From positions 1-6,712 of the forward strand of contig CANFGA010000179.1 in assembly GCA_947446335.1 (NCBI GenBank): a stretch of 6,712 nucleotides of DNA. Reading direction: 5' to 3'. Shown in pieces: positions 1 to 5,810 of the stretch. The translations under genes and the position numbers were made by a program. Under the pieces are notes generated by a model that saw nothing but the letters and a program-made list of their open reading frames with translations, searched no databases and had not been told where the DNA came from. This DNA is from Oxalobacteraceae bacterium (lineage in GTDB: Bacteria; Pseudomonadota; Gammaproteobacteria; Burkholderiales; Burkholderiaceae_D). Numbering within the stretch: the stretch's first letter is position 1; every line of letters begins with the position of its first letter.

Positions 1-2
1 AG

Positions 3-98
3 CGCTGGTCAGGTGCAACGAGGAACTGGAAATTGAAGGATGAGGTTTGGCTGAATCCAGAACGGAGTCAGCCGGAAATATTAAAGCAAGCTGCTTGA
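3..98 (+). CDS. Possible 3' end of an unidentified gene (partial)
   Basis: A plus-strand reading frame is open from the window edge and ends in TGA at 96-98, giving 31 residues that end in ILKQAA. The peptide is rich in Trp, Arg, Lys and Glu, a composition compatible with a real C-terminus, but I recognise no family. If real, it converges on the DUF4391 gene, whose stop is at 146. A competing minus-strand frame starts at ATG 111 and stays open to the edge (begins MSRQFKQLAL), with no convincing ribosome binding site. Which frame is coding, if either, cannot be decided from 98 bases. No hairpin with a T-run is visible at 99-145. Confidence 0.2.
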   Translation, partial: RWSGATRNWKLKDEVWLNPERSQPEILKQAA

Positions 99-145
99 AC
101 TGACGCGACATCTATGTTGACAACTACCGTTTTCAGGATTCATCG

Positions 146-1012
146 TTACTGCACCATCGTTGAAATGGTGGCAAGCAGTTGATCGTTGAGTTTGTTGATG
201 TCGAGGTTGATGGCGACCTGGCGCGCCATCTGCTTTTCTTTGCCGACGGCAAGGCGCAGACTGTTGATCCTGATCTGCAAGTCACTGCACTGGCGCAATG
301 CGGCGCGGCGTGCAGCCGCTTGCTCGGGGCTGTCGGCAATCTGGAAGGCGCCGCTCAGGCGTGCCGCTTGCAGCGCAAGCAAGCTGTCCATCCAGCCCTG
401 ATACAGCGCATGCAGCGTGGCCTGGGGCTGGCGCCGCAGCGCGAGCGCGTGCAAAAATTGGTCGTTGACTGCCTGCGTGCAGGCCTCGCCGGGCAGCGCA
501 ACAGCGACGACATCGCCATCCAGAATGACCTTGTCCGCGTCATTCAAGGCCAGTCGCTTGTGCGCCATCGACAACATCAGGCTTTGTTGCGAATTTTGCT
601 GCAGCCCTTGCTGTGACCCTTGCTGTGTCCCTTGTCGCGCTTTTTCGTGCGAATTTTCGGCCAACTTCAGCAGCAACAGCATCGGATAAGGAATGGCGCG
701 ATGGATCAGTTCAGCAAGCCGCATTGGCTTGGCCTGCACGTCGGCATCGGCTTTCAAGGTCACGTAGAGCACCGCGATTTCCAGGTAGTCGCGCACGTCG
801 TCTCGGTATTCCGGCACGCCGATCGTGTTCGGCTTGAGCGCCGCCAGCCAGTCGATCTGGGCTATGCCTTCAATAATCTGACGCTTGTCGCTGGCGTTGG
901 GTGTGGCATGTTCGATCAGCAGTTTCTTGTTCACGCGCTGATCGACGCGGCAATCCAAGGGCAGATCAAGCGCGGCGATCAGGTCTTCCGCTGTGATCTT
1001 TTCCACAGTCAT
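146..1012 (-). CDS. DUF4391 domain-containing protein, partner of the upstream helicase
   Basis: This 288-residue protein resembles the DUF4391 family, whose biochemical role is not known to me. From recall, family members are often encoded beside SNF2-like helicases and type III-like restriction or methylation genes. What can be seen: an N-terminal part (about 1-120) with a VNKKLLIEHA segment and a conserved-looking PEYRDDVRDYLEIAVLYVTL segment; a Gln-rich insertion at about 128-143; and a helical C-terminus (about 225-285) with a KEKQMARQVAINLDINKLN stretch, the coiled-coil ending I associate with this family. The start is well supported: its ATG (1012-1010) overlaps the helicase TGA as ATGA, and a GAGG lies 7 nt upstream. 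This implies translational coupling and a fixed stoichiometry with the helicase. There is no signal peptide or clear membrane span, so it should be cytoplasmic. It is somewhat longer than I expect for the family, partly because of the repeat. Family assignment is fairly secure; the defence role is inferred from context. Confidence 0.8.
   Translation of the reverse strand: MTVEKITAEDLIAALDLPLDCRVDQRVNKKLLIEHATPNASDKRQIIEGIAQIDWLAALKPNTIGVPEYRDDVRDYLEIAVLYVTLKADADVQAKPMRLAELIHRAIPYPMLLLLKLAENSHEKARQGTQQGSQQGLQQNSQQSLMLSMAHKRLALNDADKVILDGDVVAVALPGEACTQAVNDQFLHALALRRQPQATLHALYQGWMDSLLALQAARLSGAFQIADSPEQAAARRAALRQCSDLQIRINSLRLAVGKEKQMARQVAINLDINKLNDQLLATISTMVQ
584..631 (-). repeat. 12-bp tandem repeat encoding an xxQQ tract
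   Basis: Four consecutive 12-bp units lie inside the DUF4391 gene. On the plus strand they read TTGTTGCGAATT (584-595, degenerate), TTGCTGCAGCCC (596-607), TTGCTGTGACCC (608-619) and TTGCTGTGTCCC (620-631). On the coding strand this gives the four-residue pattern GTQQ-GSQQ-GLQQ-NSQQ, residues about 128-143. The units keep the reading frame, so gain or loss of one unit would change the protein by four residues without a frameshift. It probably forms a flexible linker between the N-terminal domain and the helical C-terminus. Confidence 0.85.
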
Positions 1013-4000
1013 GGCGCTGCCTCGGCCAGCACGACCAGGAAGGCCACGACTTCGAAGTCATTGCTGCCGAAAAATTCACCCTTCATCGCGTGGGTGCCGC
1101 CGCTCGAAAACAAACTGGCGACGGCACGCTCTTCATTTTTTCCGACCACCGAAGCGACGGCGGCAGCAAGCAATTTTTGCGCGTGACGCATGTCTTCGCC
1201 ATGCCTGGTGGCCGTATCGAAACGATGGGCGGCTGCGGCGTCCGGCAAGTCGCGCCCCAGAGCCAGGCGCTTGAGTCGGTCGAGAATCCGCTTGGCCTGG
1301 GTATAAGGCAGGACTACGCTGCCATCGTCGGCGACCTGCACCAGGTAATACGGCGCCAGCGGGTACGACGTGTCTGTGACTTTTTGCGCAGCAGTGCCTT
1401 CTGCGCGCAGACAAAAGATGATGCCGGGTGGAATATCGGCATCGGCGCTGATCGTGACCGCATGGGCGCCCAGTGGCTGGCCATCGAGCTTGCCCGGATC
1501 GGCTTTCAGATATTGAGCCAGGTCGATACGGAAATCGGTCAGGGTCAGATCAGTGATAGCCACGCCGCTGGACAAGTCTTCCAGATCGATCACCGAGTCT
1601 TGCAGCTTGAGCAATTGCTTGCGCCGGTATTCAAGATCGTTCATCGGGTTGCCCGATTGTTGCTCGATCAGATTCTCTTCGCCAGTGGCGGAAATATCGA
1701 GCAACACCATGCGGCCGCTAACGCGCTGCTCCAGATTGATGTATTCCTCCAGCTCCATGTTGGGCCAGAAGTTGACCAGTTGAATGCTCTGGTTAGGCGA
1801 ACCGATGCGATCGATCCGGCCGAAGCGCTGGATAATGCGCACCGGATTCCAGTGGATGTCGTAGTTGATCAGCCAGTCGCAATCCTGCAAGTTCTGGCCT
1901 TCCGATATGCAATCGGTGGCGATCAGCAGATTCAGTTCGCCCTCGCTTGCCAGTTCGGCCGGGCGTTCCTTGGCGCGCGGTGCAAACGCAGATAACACGT
2001 TGCCCATGTTCTTTTTCAGGCCAGCCAGCGTGGTCTGGATGCCGCCACCGCCGGTCACCAATGCCGACTCAATGCCAAGCGCACTCTTGGCCCAGGGCGC
2101 CAGCTGCGCGTAGAGATAGTGGGCGGTATCGGCAAAGGCCGTGAAAACGATGATCTTGCGATTGCCGGCGTTGATCGGATGCCGGCATTTTTCTTCAACG
2201 ATGGCGCGCAGCGCAGCGAGCTTGGCGTCGCGCGTGGCGTCGACTTGCTTGCCGGCCGCCAGCAGCGTGGCCAGGCGGTTGCGGTCTTCGGTCAGGTCTT
2301 GTTTCCACTGGATCAGATCGACATCGGCCAGCAATACCTTGACCTTGCGCCCGACCAGCAGCGTCTCGAAGGCCGGGTCGTCGATGTCCACATCGGCAAT
2401 ATCAATTTCCTCGATGCCATCGACATGGGCCTCGATATGGGCCAGCGTCGCATCGACGTCTTTCAGTTGGCGCGCTATCGTCAGCGTGAATGACGACACC
2501 GCACTTTCCATGCGCTTCAGTACGTTAATGCGCAGCAAGTGAATCAGGCTTTCTTCGCGATCGGCTTGCCGAAAGAAACTCTGGCCGCCGCGTATTTGGG
2601 TGCTGTATTTCGCATCGTAGGCGTCTTGCTTGTGCGGCAGCACATAGCGCAGCGGCGCATAGCTGGCGAGATTGAGACGCCGGATTTCTTGATTGATTTC
2701 CCTGATCGCGAAAAATTCGCCAGCCAGGTCCACGTCGGCCTTGATGTTGATCGGTGGCAAGCGATCCGGGAAGCGGCCCGTTTCCGCGATGCCGTAATAT
2801 TTTTCGATATGCCTGCGCGAACGGGCGATGGTCAGGTGATCGAGCAGCGTGAAGTAATCGAAGCCCAGCATCTCAATCAGCCTGGCCGGCGTCTTCTCGA
2901 CCTCTTCCAGATTCAGCCAGCGATTGAACTGCGTTTGTGCCTTGCGCGTGGTTGCGTCGATGCTGGCAATGCCGTGTTCCTGCAGTGCAGTGTCATCGCC
3001 TTCGGTGACAAACGCGATCTGATTGCGCAAGTCGGCCAGGCGGTTATTGACCGGAGTGGCGGACAGCATCAGCACGCGGGTCTTGACGCCATCCTTGATG
3101 ATGCGGCGCATCAGGCGGTCATAGCGGGATTCTTTTTCCTTGTGCGTGCTCTTGTTGCGGAAGTTGTGCGATTCATCGATCACGACCAGATCGTAATTGC
3201 CCCAGTTGACGTGGGATAGATCGATGTCGCCCGACGCACCGCCGTCGCGCGACAGATCGGTATGGTTCAGCACGTCATAGTTGAGACGGTCGGCGGCCAG
3301 CACATTGCGCTTGTCGTTGGTCTTGTACAGCGTCCAGTTGTCACGCAAACGCTTGGGCGCCAGAACCAGCACCCGGTCGTTGCGCAGCTCGTGATACTTG
3401 ATGATCGCCAGTGCTTCGAAGGTCTTGCCAAGGCCAACGCTGTCGGCGATGATGCAGCCGCCAAAACGGTTCAACTTGTCGATGGCACCGACGACACCGT
3501 CGCGCTGAAACTTGTACAGTTTCTTCCAGACCGCCGTGTTGCGGATGCCGGTGGCCGATTTGACGATGCGCTCCTCGTCCATTTCCTCGCCACGATCGTG
3601 GAAAACATGGTGCAAAATAAGCGAATACAGTGTGACGGGGTCGCGCAGTTCGCCTATCGATTGCAAGGATTGAATCAGCGCCGCCCTGGTCCCTGGCTGT
3701 GTCCGCAATCCGGCCCATTGATGATCGAACCAGAGAGCCAGTCCGGTCGCTTCGGCCAGCGATTCCGATGCCTGGATCAGGCTCAGAGGATTGCCCGGAG
3801 TCAGTCCCAAACCATCGGTACTGAAGGCGAAGGAGCCCAGCACAGCCTGGATGCACGTCGATTGGGCATCGCTGAGCACCACGGCGCCTTGCGGCACCTT
3901 GCCCGGCGCCCGGCGCAGCTCCACTTTCTCGGTGACCCAGTGCGCGCACCGAAGTGCCAGCCAGCGCGTTTGCAAGCGATTGCGGGCGGCACGGTCGCCG

Positions 4001-4203
4001 CTGCCGCCAAGAAATTCAAGCACATCATCTTCAAGCGGCAAGATCAATTGCACTTGTTTCAAGCCAGCCAGTGACTCTTGCAACTCAGCGAAGGCAAACA
4101 GGGAGAACGTGGGGCTGACGCATCCCAGATGGCTTCCCTGCTTCAAATGCAAACGAATCAGGTCGATGACGCGGTCGGCGCCTGTGTTGGGGATCAGCTT
4201 CAT
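1009..4203 (-). CDS. SNF2-like superfamily 2 helicase/translocase with degenerate PLD-like N-terminus
   Basis: This 1064-residue protein is predicted to be an ATP-driven nucleic-acid translocase. Motifs in order: FQRDGVVGA (about 232-240, entry motif); Walker A ADSVGLGKT (253-261, K260); VLVLAPKRLRDNW (278-290, Ia); VIDESH (341-346, Walker B, DESH type); LSATP (380-384, III); IIVFTAF (684-690, IV); IATDCISEGQNLQ (761-773, V); and QRFGRIDRIGS (792-802, VI, with arginines 793, 796 and 799). All core motifs look intact. Residues 400-680 form a long insertion between the two RecA lobes, and 830-1064 is a C-terminal region I cannot assign. Residues 1-165 resemble a phospholipase-D-like module: a GSFAFSTDGLGL segment (123-134) sits where such helicases carry a GSxNFT-GLG segment, but no HxK motif is seen. 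The ATG at 4203 follows the HTH stop by 3 bp and has only a weak Shine-Dalgarno, suggesting coupled translation. The TGA overlaps the DUF4391 ATG. Helicase identity is secure. A role in phage or plasmid defence is inferred; a RapA-like remodeler is the alternative. Confidence 0.93.
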   Translation of the reverse strand: MKLIPNTGADRVIDLIRLHLKQGSHLGCVSPTFSLFAFAELQESLAGLKQVQLILPLEDDVLEFLGGSGDRAARNRLQTRWLALRCAHWVTEKVELRRAPGKVPQGAVVLSDAQSTCIQAVLGSFAFSTDGLGLTPGNPLSLIQASESLAEATGLALWFDHQWAGLRTQPGTRAALIQSLQSIGELRDPVTLYSLILHHVFHDRGEEMDEERIVKSATGIRNTAVWKKLYKFQRDGVVGAIDKLNRFGGCIIADSVGLGKTFEALAIIKYHELRNDRVLVLAPKRLRDNWTLYKTNDKRNVLAADRLNYDVLNHTDLSRDGGASGDIDLSHVNWGNYDLVVIDESHNFRNKSTHKEKESRYDRLMRRIIKDGVKTRVLMLSATPVNNRLADLRNQIAFVTEGDDTALQEHGIASIDATTRKAQTQFNRWLNLEEVEKTPARLIEMLGFDYFTLLDHLTIARSRRHIEKYYGIAETGRFPDRLPPINIKADVDLAGEFFAIREINQEIRRLNLASYAPLRYVLPHKQDAYDAKYSTQIRGGQSFFRQADREESLIHLLRINVLKRMESAVSSFTLTIARQLKDVDATLAHIEAHVDGIEEIDIADVDIDDPAFETLLVGRKVKVLLADVDLIQWKQDLTEDRNRLATLLAAGKQVDATRDAKLAALRAIVEEKCRHPINAGNRKIIVFTAFADTAHYLYAQLAPWAKSALGIESALVTGGGGIQTTLAGLKKNMGNVLSAFAPRAKERPAELASEGELNLLIATDCISEGQNLQDCDWLINYDIHWNPVRIIQRFGRIDRIGSPNQSIQLVNFWPNMELEEYINLEQRVSGRMVLLDISATGEENLIEQQSGNPMNDLEYRRKQLLKLQDSVIDLEDLSSGVAITDLTLTDFRIDLAQYLKADPGKLDGQPLGAHAVTISADADIPPGIIFCLRAEGTAAQKVTDTSYPLAPYYLVQVADDGSVVLPYTQAKRILDRLKRLALGRDLPDAAAAHRFDTATRHGEDMRHAQKLLAAAVASVVGKNEERAVASLFSSGGTHAMKGEFFGSNDFEVVAFLVVLAEAAP

Positions 4204-4206
4204 TGG

Positions 4207-4437
4207 CTAACACCCGTCGTCGACCGGGTTGTTACCTTGATCGCCGAGCGCGCTGGCCGTCTGTTTTGCAATCCAGCCGTCGATGTCGCCACGGGAAAAG
4301 CGCCACATCCCGCCGACCTTGAAGGCCGGGATTTTTTTTGCCGCCGCCAGTCGGTAGATCGTTCGATCCGTGACCCTCAAATAGAGCGCGACCTGCTTGA
4401 TTGTGAGAATCTCGTTCTTACTTGCACTTATTGTCAT
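4207..4437 (-). CDS. Excisionase-type helix-turn-helix DNA-binding protein (HTH_17-like)
   Basis: This 76-residue protein consists almost entirely of a MerR/excisionase-type winged HTH. Residues 11-32 (LTIKQVALYLRVTDRTIYRL) form the helix-turn-helix, 38-48 (AFKVGGMWRFS) the wing, and 49-57 (RGDIDGWIA) the closing helix. Stand-alone proteins of this size act as transcription regulators or as recombination directionality factors. No integrase gene is visible here, and the gene is first in an operon with the helicase and DUF4391, so a regulator of that operon is more likely. Its TAG is 3 bp upstream of the helicase ATG. No Shine-Dalgarno precedes its ATG at 4437. A promoter-like pair predicts transcription starting at about 4438, so the mRNA may be leaderless. 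Dyads and 10-bp direct repeats overlap the start codon and that promoter, which fits autoregulation. Identity is strong; target and direction of control are inferred. Confidence 0.85.
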   Translation of the reverse strand: MTISASKNEILTIKQVALYLRVTDRTIYRLAAAKKIPAFKVGGMWRFSRGDIDGWIAKQTASALGDQGNNPVDDGC

Positions 4438-4465
4438 GATGACAAATAATGACAGAATAGTGCAA
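4422..4465. promoter_or_regulatory. Candidate operator: nested dyads and 10-bp-phased repeats at the HTH start
   Basis: Three related hexamers recur every 10 bases: ATGACA at 4439, ATGACA at 4449 and AGTGCA at 4459. On the other side, TTGCACT (4422-4428) and TGTCAT (4432-4437) mirror ATGACA (4449-4454) and AGTGCAA (4459-4465), forming an imperfect dyad whose inner gaps are 3 and 4 bases. A smaller perfect dyad, TTGTCA-TGA-TGACAA (4431-4445), covers the HTH start codon. Spacing of one helical turn suggests cooperative protein binding on one DNA face, most simply by the HTH protein itself. No protein binding is shown by the sequence alone. Confidence 0.45.
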
Positions 4466-4474
4466 AATATTCAA
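4446..4474 (-). promoter_or_regulatory. Candidate sigma70-like promoter of the HTH-helicase-DUF4391 operon
   Basis: On the minus strand, TTGAAT (4474-4469) and CATTAT (4451-4446) are separated by 17 bases. They match the -35 and -10 consensus at five and four of six positions. Seven bases after the -10 is about position 4438, immediately before the ATG at 4437, so the predicted transcript would have almost no leader. That agrees with the absence of a Shine-Dalgarno. The region is AT-rich, so chance matches are common. Confidence 0.35.
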
Positions 4475-4491
4475 TTAATAGTTGAATATTT
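4465..4491. repeat. Perfect 10-bp inverted repeat in the AT-rich intergenic block
   Basis: AAATATTCAA (4465-4474) is mirrored exactly by TTGAATATTT (4482-4491) around the 7-base spacer TTAATAG. It lies just upstream of the HTH gene and its left arm includes the candidate -35 box. The AT-rich stretch continues to about 4515 with further imperfect symmetry (ATAGTTGAATATT against AATATTGATAACTAT). It could be a second regulator site or a binding site for a nucleoid protein such as H-NS. It lacks GC pairs and a T-run, so it is not a standard terminator. Confidence 0.6.
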
Positions 4492-4515
4492 AGTATTTAA
4501 TATTGATAACTATTT

Positions 4516-4662
4516 TCAACCTACATTCGGGGATCGCGGCGTCGATTGCGAAGTAACTGCGCTGCAACTGGGGTGCTCCGGTGCTGCGCGCAAGGCCTGC
4601 TGCAGGCCATCGAGCAGCAGCGCCAGGATCGCGCCGCGATCCGCCTTGCGCGCGCCATTCAT
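4516..4662 (-). CDS. Possible small protein downstream of the BON gene
   Basis: This is a 48-codon ORF (begins MNGARKADRG, ends TPRSPNVG) with an ATG at 4662 and TGA at 4518-4516. It is preceded by GGAG five bases before the start, and it begins only 14 bases after the BON stop codon, so it could be the last gene of that transcript. A helical middle (AILALLLDGLQQALRA) is the only visible structure. I recognise no family. Two strong palindromes (4594-4608 and 4626-4642) lie within it, so the segment may instead be noncoding. The good ribosome binding site and operon-like spacing favour translation; the small size and low-complexity tail argue against it. Confidence 0.35.
   Translation of the reverse strand: MNGARKADRGAILALLLDGLQQALRAAPEHPSCSAVTSQSTPRSPNVG
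4626..4642. repeat. Perfect GC-rich palindrome after the BON gene
   Basis: GGATCGCG (4626-4633) and CGCGATCC (4635-4642) are perfect inverted arms around a single C. A second near-palindrome, GGCCTGC-T-GCAGGCC, follows at 4594-4608. Both lie 35-90 bases beyond the BON stop on its transcript. They could form RNA hairpins that stabilise or attenuate the message, but no T-run follows, so a standard intrinsic terminator is not supported. Confidence 0.5.
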
Positions 4663-4676
4663 CCAAGCTCCAGACG

Positions 4677-5327
4677 CTAGGGCTTGATCGTGATTTCGTT
4701 GAGCACGCTGGCCACGCCCGGCGCCATCCAGGCGGCGCGCTCGGCTTCCTCGCGCTCGACCCAGGCATGCACCTTTCCTTTGAGTATGACCTCGTTGCCA
4801 TTGGTCTCGATCATGATGTGGCTGGCGTCGAGCTCGGCATTGCGCTTGAGCGCGTCCTCGATCTTGCTGCGGATATCTTGCGGCGAGAGCTTGGGATGGA
4901 TCAGGATCAGGTTATTGACGCTCTTCACCCCCTTGATCCGGCGCACCGCATCTTCTGCGCGCCGCCGTTGATAATGCCATTCGGTCTCGCCGTCGAGATC
5001 GATGCAGCCATCCTTGACGATGACCTTGATCGCATCGTTGAAATGCGGCACCTGCGCCTTCAACGCGGCCACCGCATCGCGCGCGATTTCGGGATCGGTG
5101 CGACCAAGATCGGGCAACTTGACTTCGATGTCGTTGGCGACGGCGAGCACGCCCAGGACGCGCTTGGCGTCGCGCTCGGCCGCCAGCTTCTGATCATAGC
5201 TGTGCACGATGCCGGCCAAGGTCACTACCTTGTTCTTCACTGCGACGCCGATATCGGTTGCATCGATGTCCGCATCCCAGTGCAATTCATATTCAACGTC
5301 TCTCTTGATGTCGCTGTCAGACTTCAT
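4677..5327 (-). CDS. BON domain protein with three BON repeats, cytoplasmic
   Basis: This 216-residue protein consists of three consecutive BON domains (about 3-71, 78-146 and 150-216). Each has the helix-then-strand pattern ending in a hydrophobic VxLxGxV-type hairpin: KNKVVTLAGIV at 31-41, KDGCIDLDGETE at 105-116 and NGNEVILKGKV at 177-187. A helix and a GVxxVxN-like strand follow in each. BON domains occur in OsmY-like and other stress proteins and are thought to bind lipids or membranes. Unlike OsmY it has no signal peptide, so it should be cytoplasmic. The start is ATG 5327 (MKSDSDIKRDV) because GGAG lies six bases upstream. The frame stays open far upstream, but that extension is not protein-like and an ATG at 5339 lacks such a site. 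From recall, cytoplasmic triple-BON proteins of betaproteobacteria sit among low-oxygen and stress genes, which agrees with the FNR/ANR-type box centred 122 bases upstream and the divergent nitroreductase fragment. Confidence 0.9.
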   Translation of the reverse strand: MKSDSDIKRDVEYELHWDADIDATDIGVAVKNKVVTLAGIVHSYDQKLAAERDAKRVLGVLAVANDIEVKLPDLGRTDPEIARDAVAALKAQVPHFNDAIKVIVKDGCIDLDGETEWHYQRRRAEDAVRRIKGVKSVNNLILIHPKLSPQDIRSKIEDALKRNAELDASHIMIETNGNEVILKGKVHAWVEREEAERAAWMAPGVASVLNEITIKP

Positions 5328-5439
5328 GATGATCTCCATCTTATCGAGTTTGCTTCCGGTTTGATCTGTTGCGCGTGATCGACAATCGGGCCAGAGCGCT
5401 GCGCAATACGACCGATGATTCATTTTTTTGAGATGACCA

Positions 5440-5459
5440 GCCTTGATCCGGATCAAGGC
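5440..5459. promoter_or_regulatory. FNR/ANR-type binding site between BON and nitroreductase genes
   Basis: The core TTGATCCGGATCAA (5443-5456) matches the FNR/ANR consensus TTGAT-N4-ATCAA at every defined base, and the symmetry extends to a 20-bp perfect palindrome (5440-5459). It lies between divergent genes. For the BON gene, a site centred at -41.5 would place transcription start near 5408, with AATCAT (5420-5415) as a four-of-six -10 box, the layout of a class II activated promoter. The match on the nitroreductase side is weaker (GATTCT at 5479-5484). Oxygen-responsive control of the BON gene is inferred. The wider 5328-5549 gap holds no other gene. Confidence 0.8.
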
Positions 5460-5549
5460 CACTGCCACGCCGGAGGCCGATTCTGTGATGCGAACCGTGC
5501 TGCAAACCATCAAACGACAAGCAAGCAAATCCACCGGAGAGCAGGCACC

Positions 5550-5810
5550 ATGGATATCAACGAAGCCATCTTCGGGCGCCGCTCGACGCGCAACTACACA
5601 GCGCAGGCGCTCGATCAGGAAGTGCTGCGGCGCCTGATCGACGCCGCCATCCACGCGCCCAGCGCAGTGAGCTTGCAGGCCAATATCGCTACGATCAAAG
5701 CGCTGATTCATCCGGGACGTGTGTCCCTTGCGAAACGCGCTTTGAAGTCGGCGGAAAGCGCCACCACGCCAGCAGTACCGCCAACCCGAAGAGCGAATAA
5801 GCCAGCGTGA
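5550..5810 (+). pseudogene. Truncated nitroreductase-family gene
   Basis: The first 43 residues, from MDINEAIFGRRSTRNYTAQA through IDAAIHAPSAVSLQ, are a typical nitroreductase N-terminus. They include the GRRSTRNY segment that contributes to FMN binding and the APSAVxxQ segment normally followed by PW. After Gln43 (codon 5676-5678) the similarity stops, and the frame continues through unrelated residues to TGA at 5808-5810, giving 86 residues where the family usually has about 180-220. The tail overlaps, antisense, the last 116 bases of the intact DUF2784 gene, so it is read-through rather than protein evolved for function. The ribosome binding site (GGAGA at 5536-5540) and the upstream FNR/ANR-type site survive. 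Without the rest of the flavin fold it cannot be an active enzyme. The likely cause is a deletion joining the interior of this gene to the end of the neighbouring one near 5679-5695. Confidence 0.8.

Noticed and set aside
584..631. CRISPR-like short repeat array
   Set aside because: Units are only 12 bp, directly adjacent, in frame and inside a coding gene, with no spacers.
1090..1995. 301-codon plus-strand open frame
   Set aside because: It lies wholly antisense to the helicase gene, whose motifs are intact. The product has no recognisable domain and the frame is explained by GC-rich codon bias of the real gene.
3262..4074. 270-codon plus-strand open frame
   Set aside because: It is antisense to the N-terminal half of the helicase and shows no family features or convincing start region.
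4207..4437. HTH protein as a phage excisionase marking a prophage
   Set aside because: No integrase, attachment-site duplication or phage genes are visible. The operon position beside the helicase fits a local regulator better.
4594..4642. Intrinsic terminator after the BON gene
   Set aside because: The palindromes have one-base centres or very small loops and no following T-run on the minus strand.
4581..5378. 265-codon plus-strand open frame
   Set aside because: It is antisense to the BON gene, whose three domains and ribosome binding site are clear.
5415..5549. Upstream ATG at 5415 as the nitroreductase start
   Set aside because: The added 45 residues have no family match and would place the FNR/ANR-type site inside the coding region. 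The ATG at 5550 has a GGAGA site and begins the typical MDINEAI sequence.
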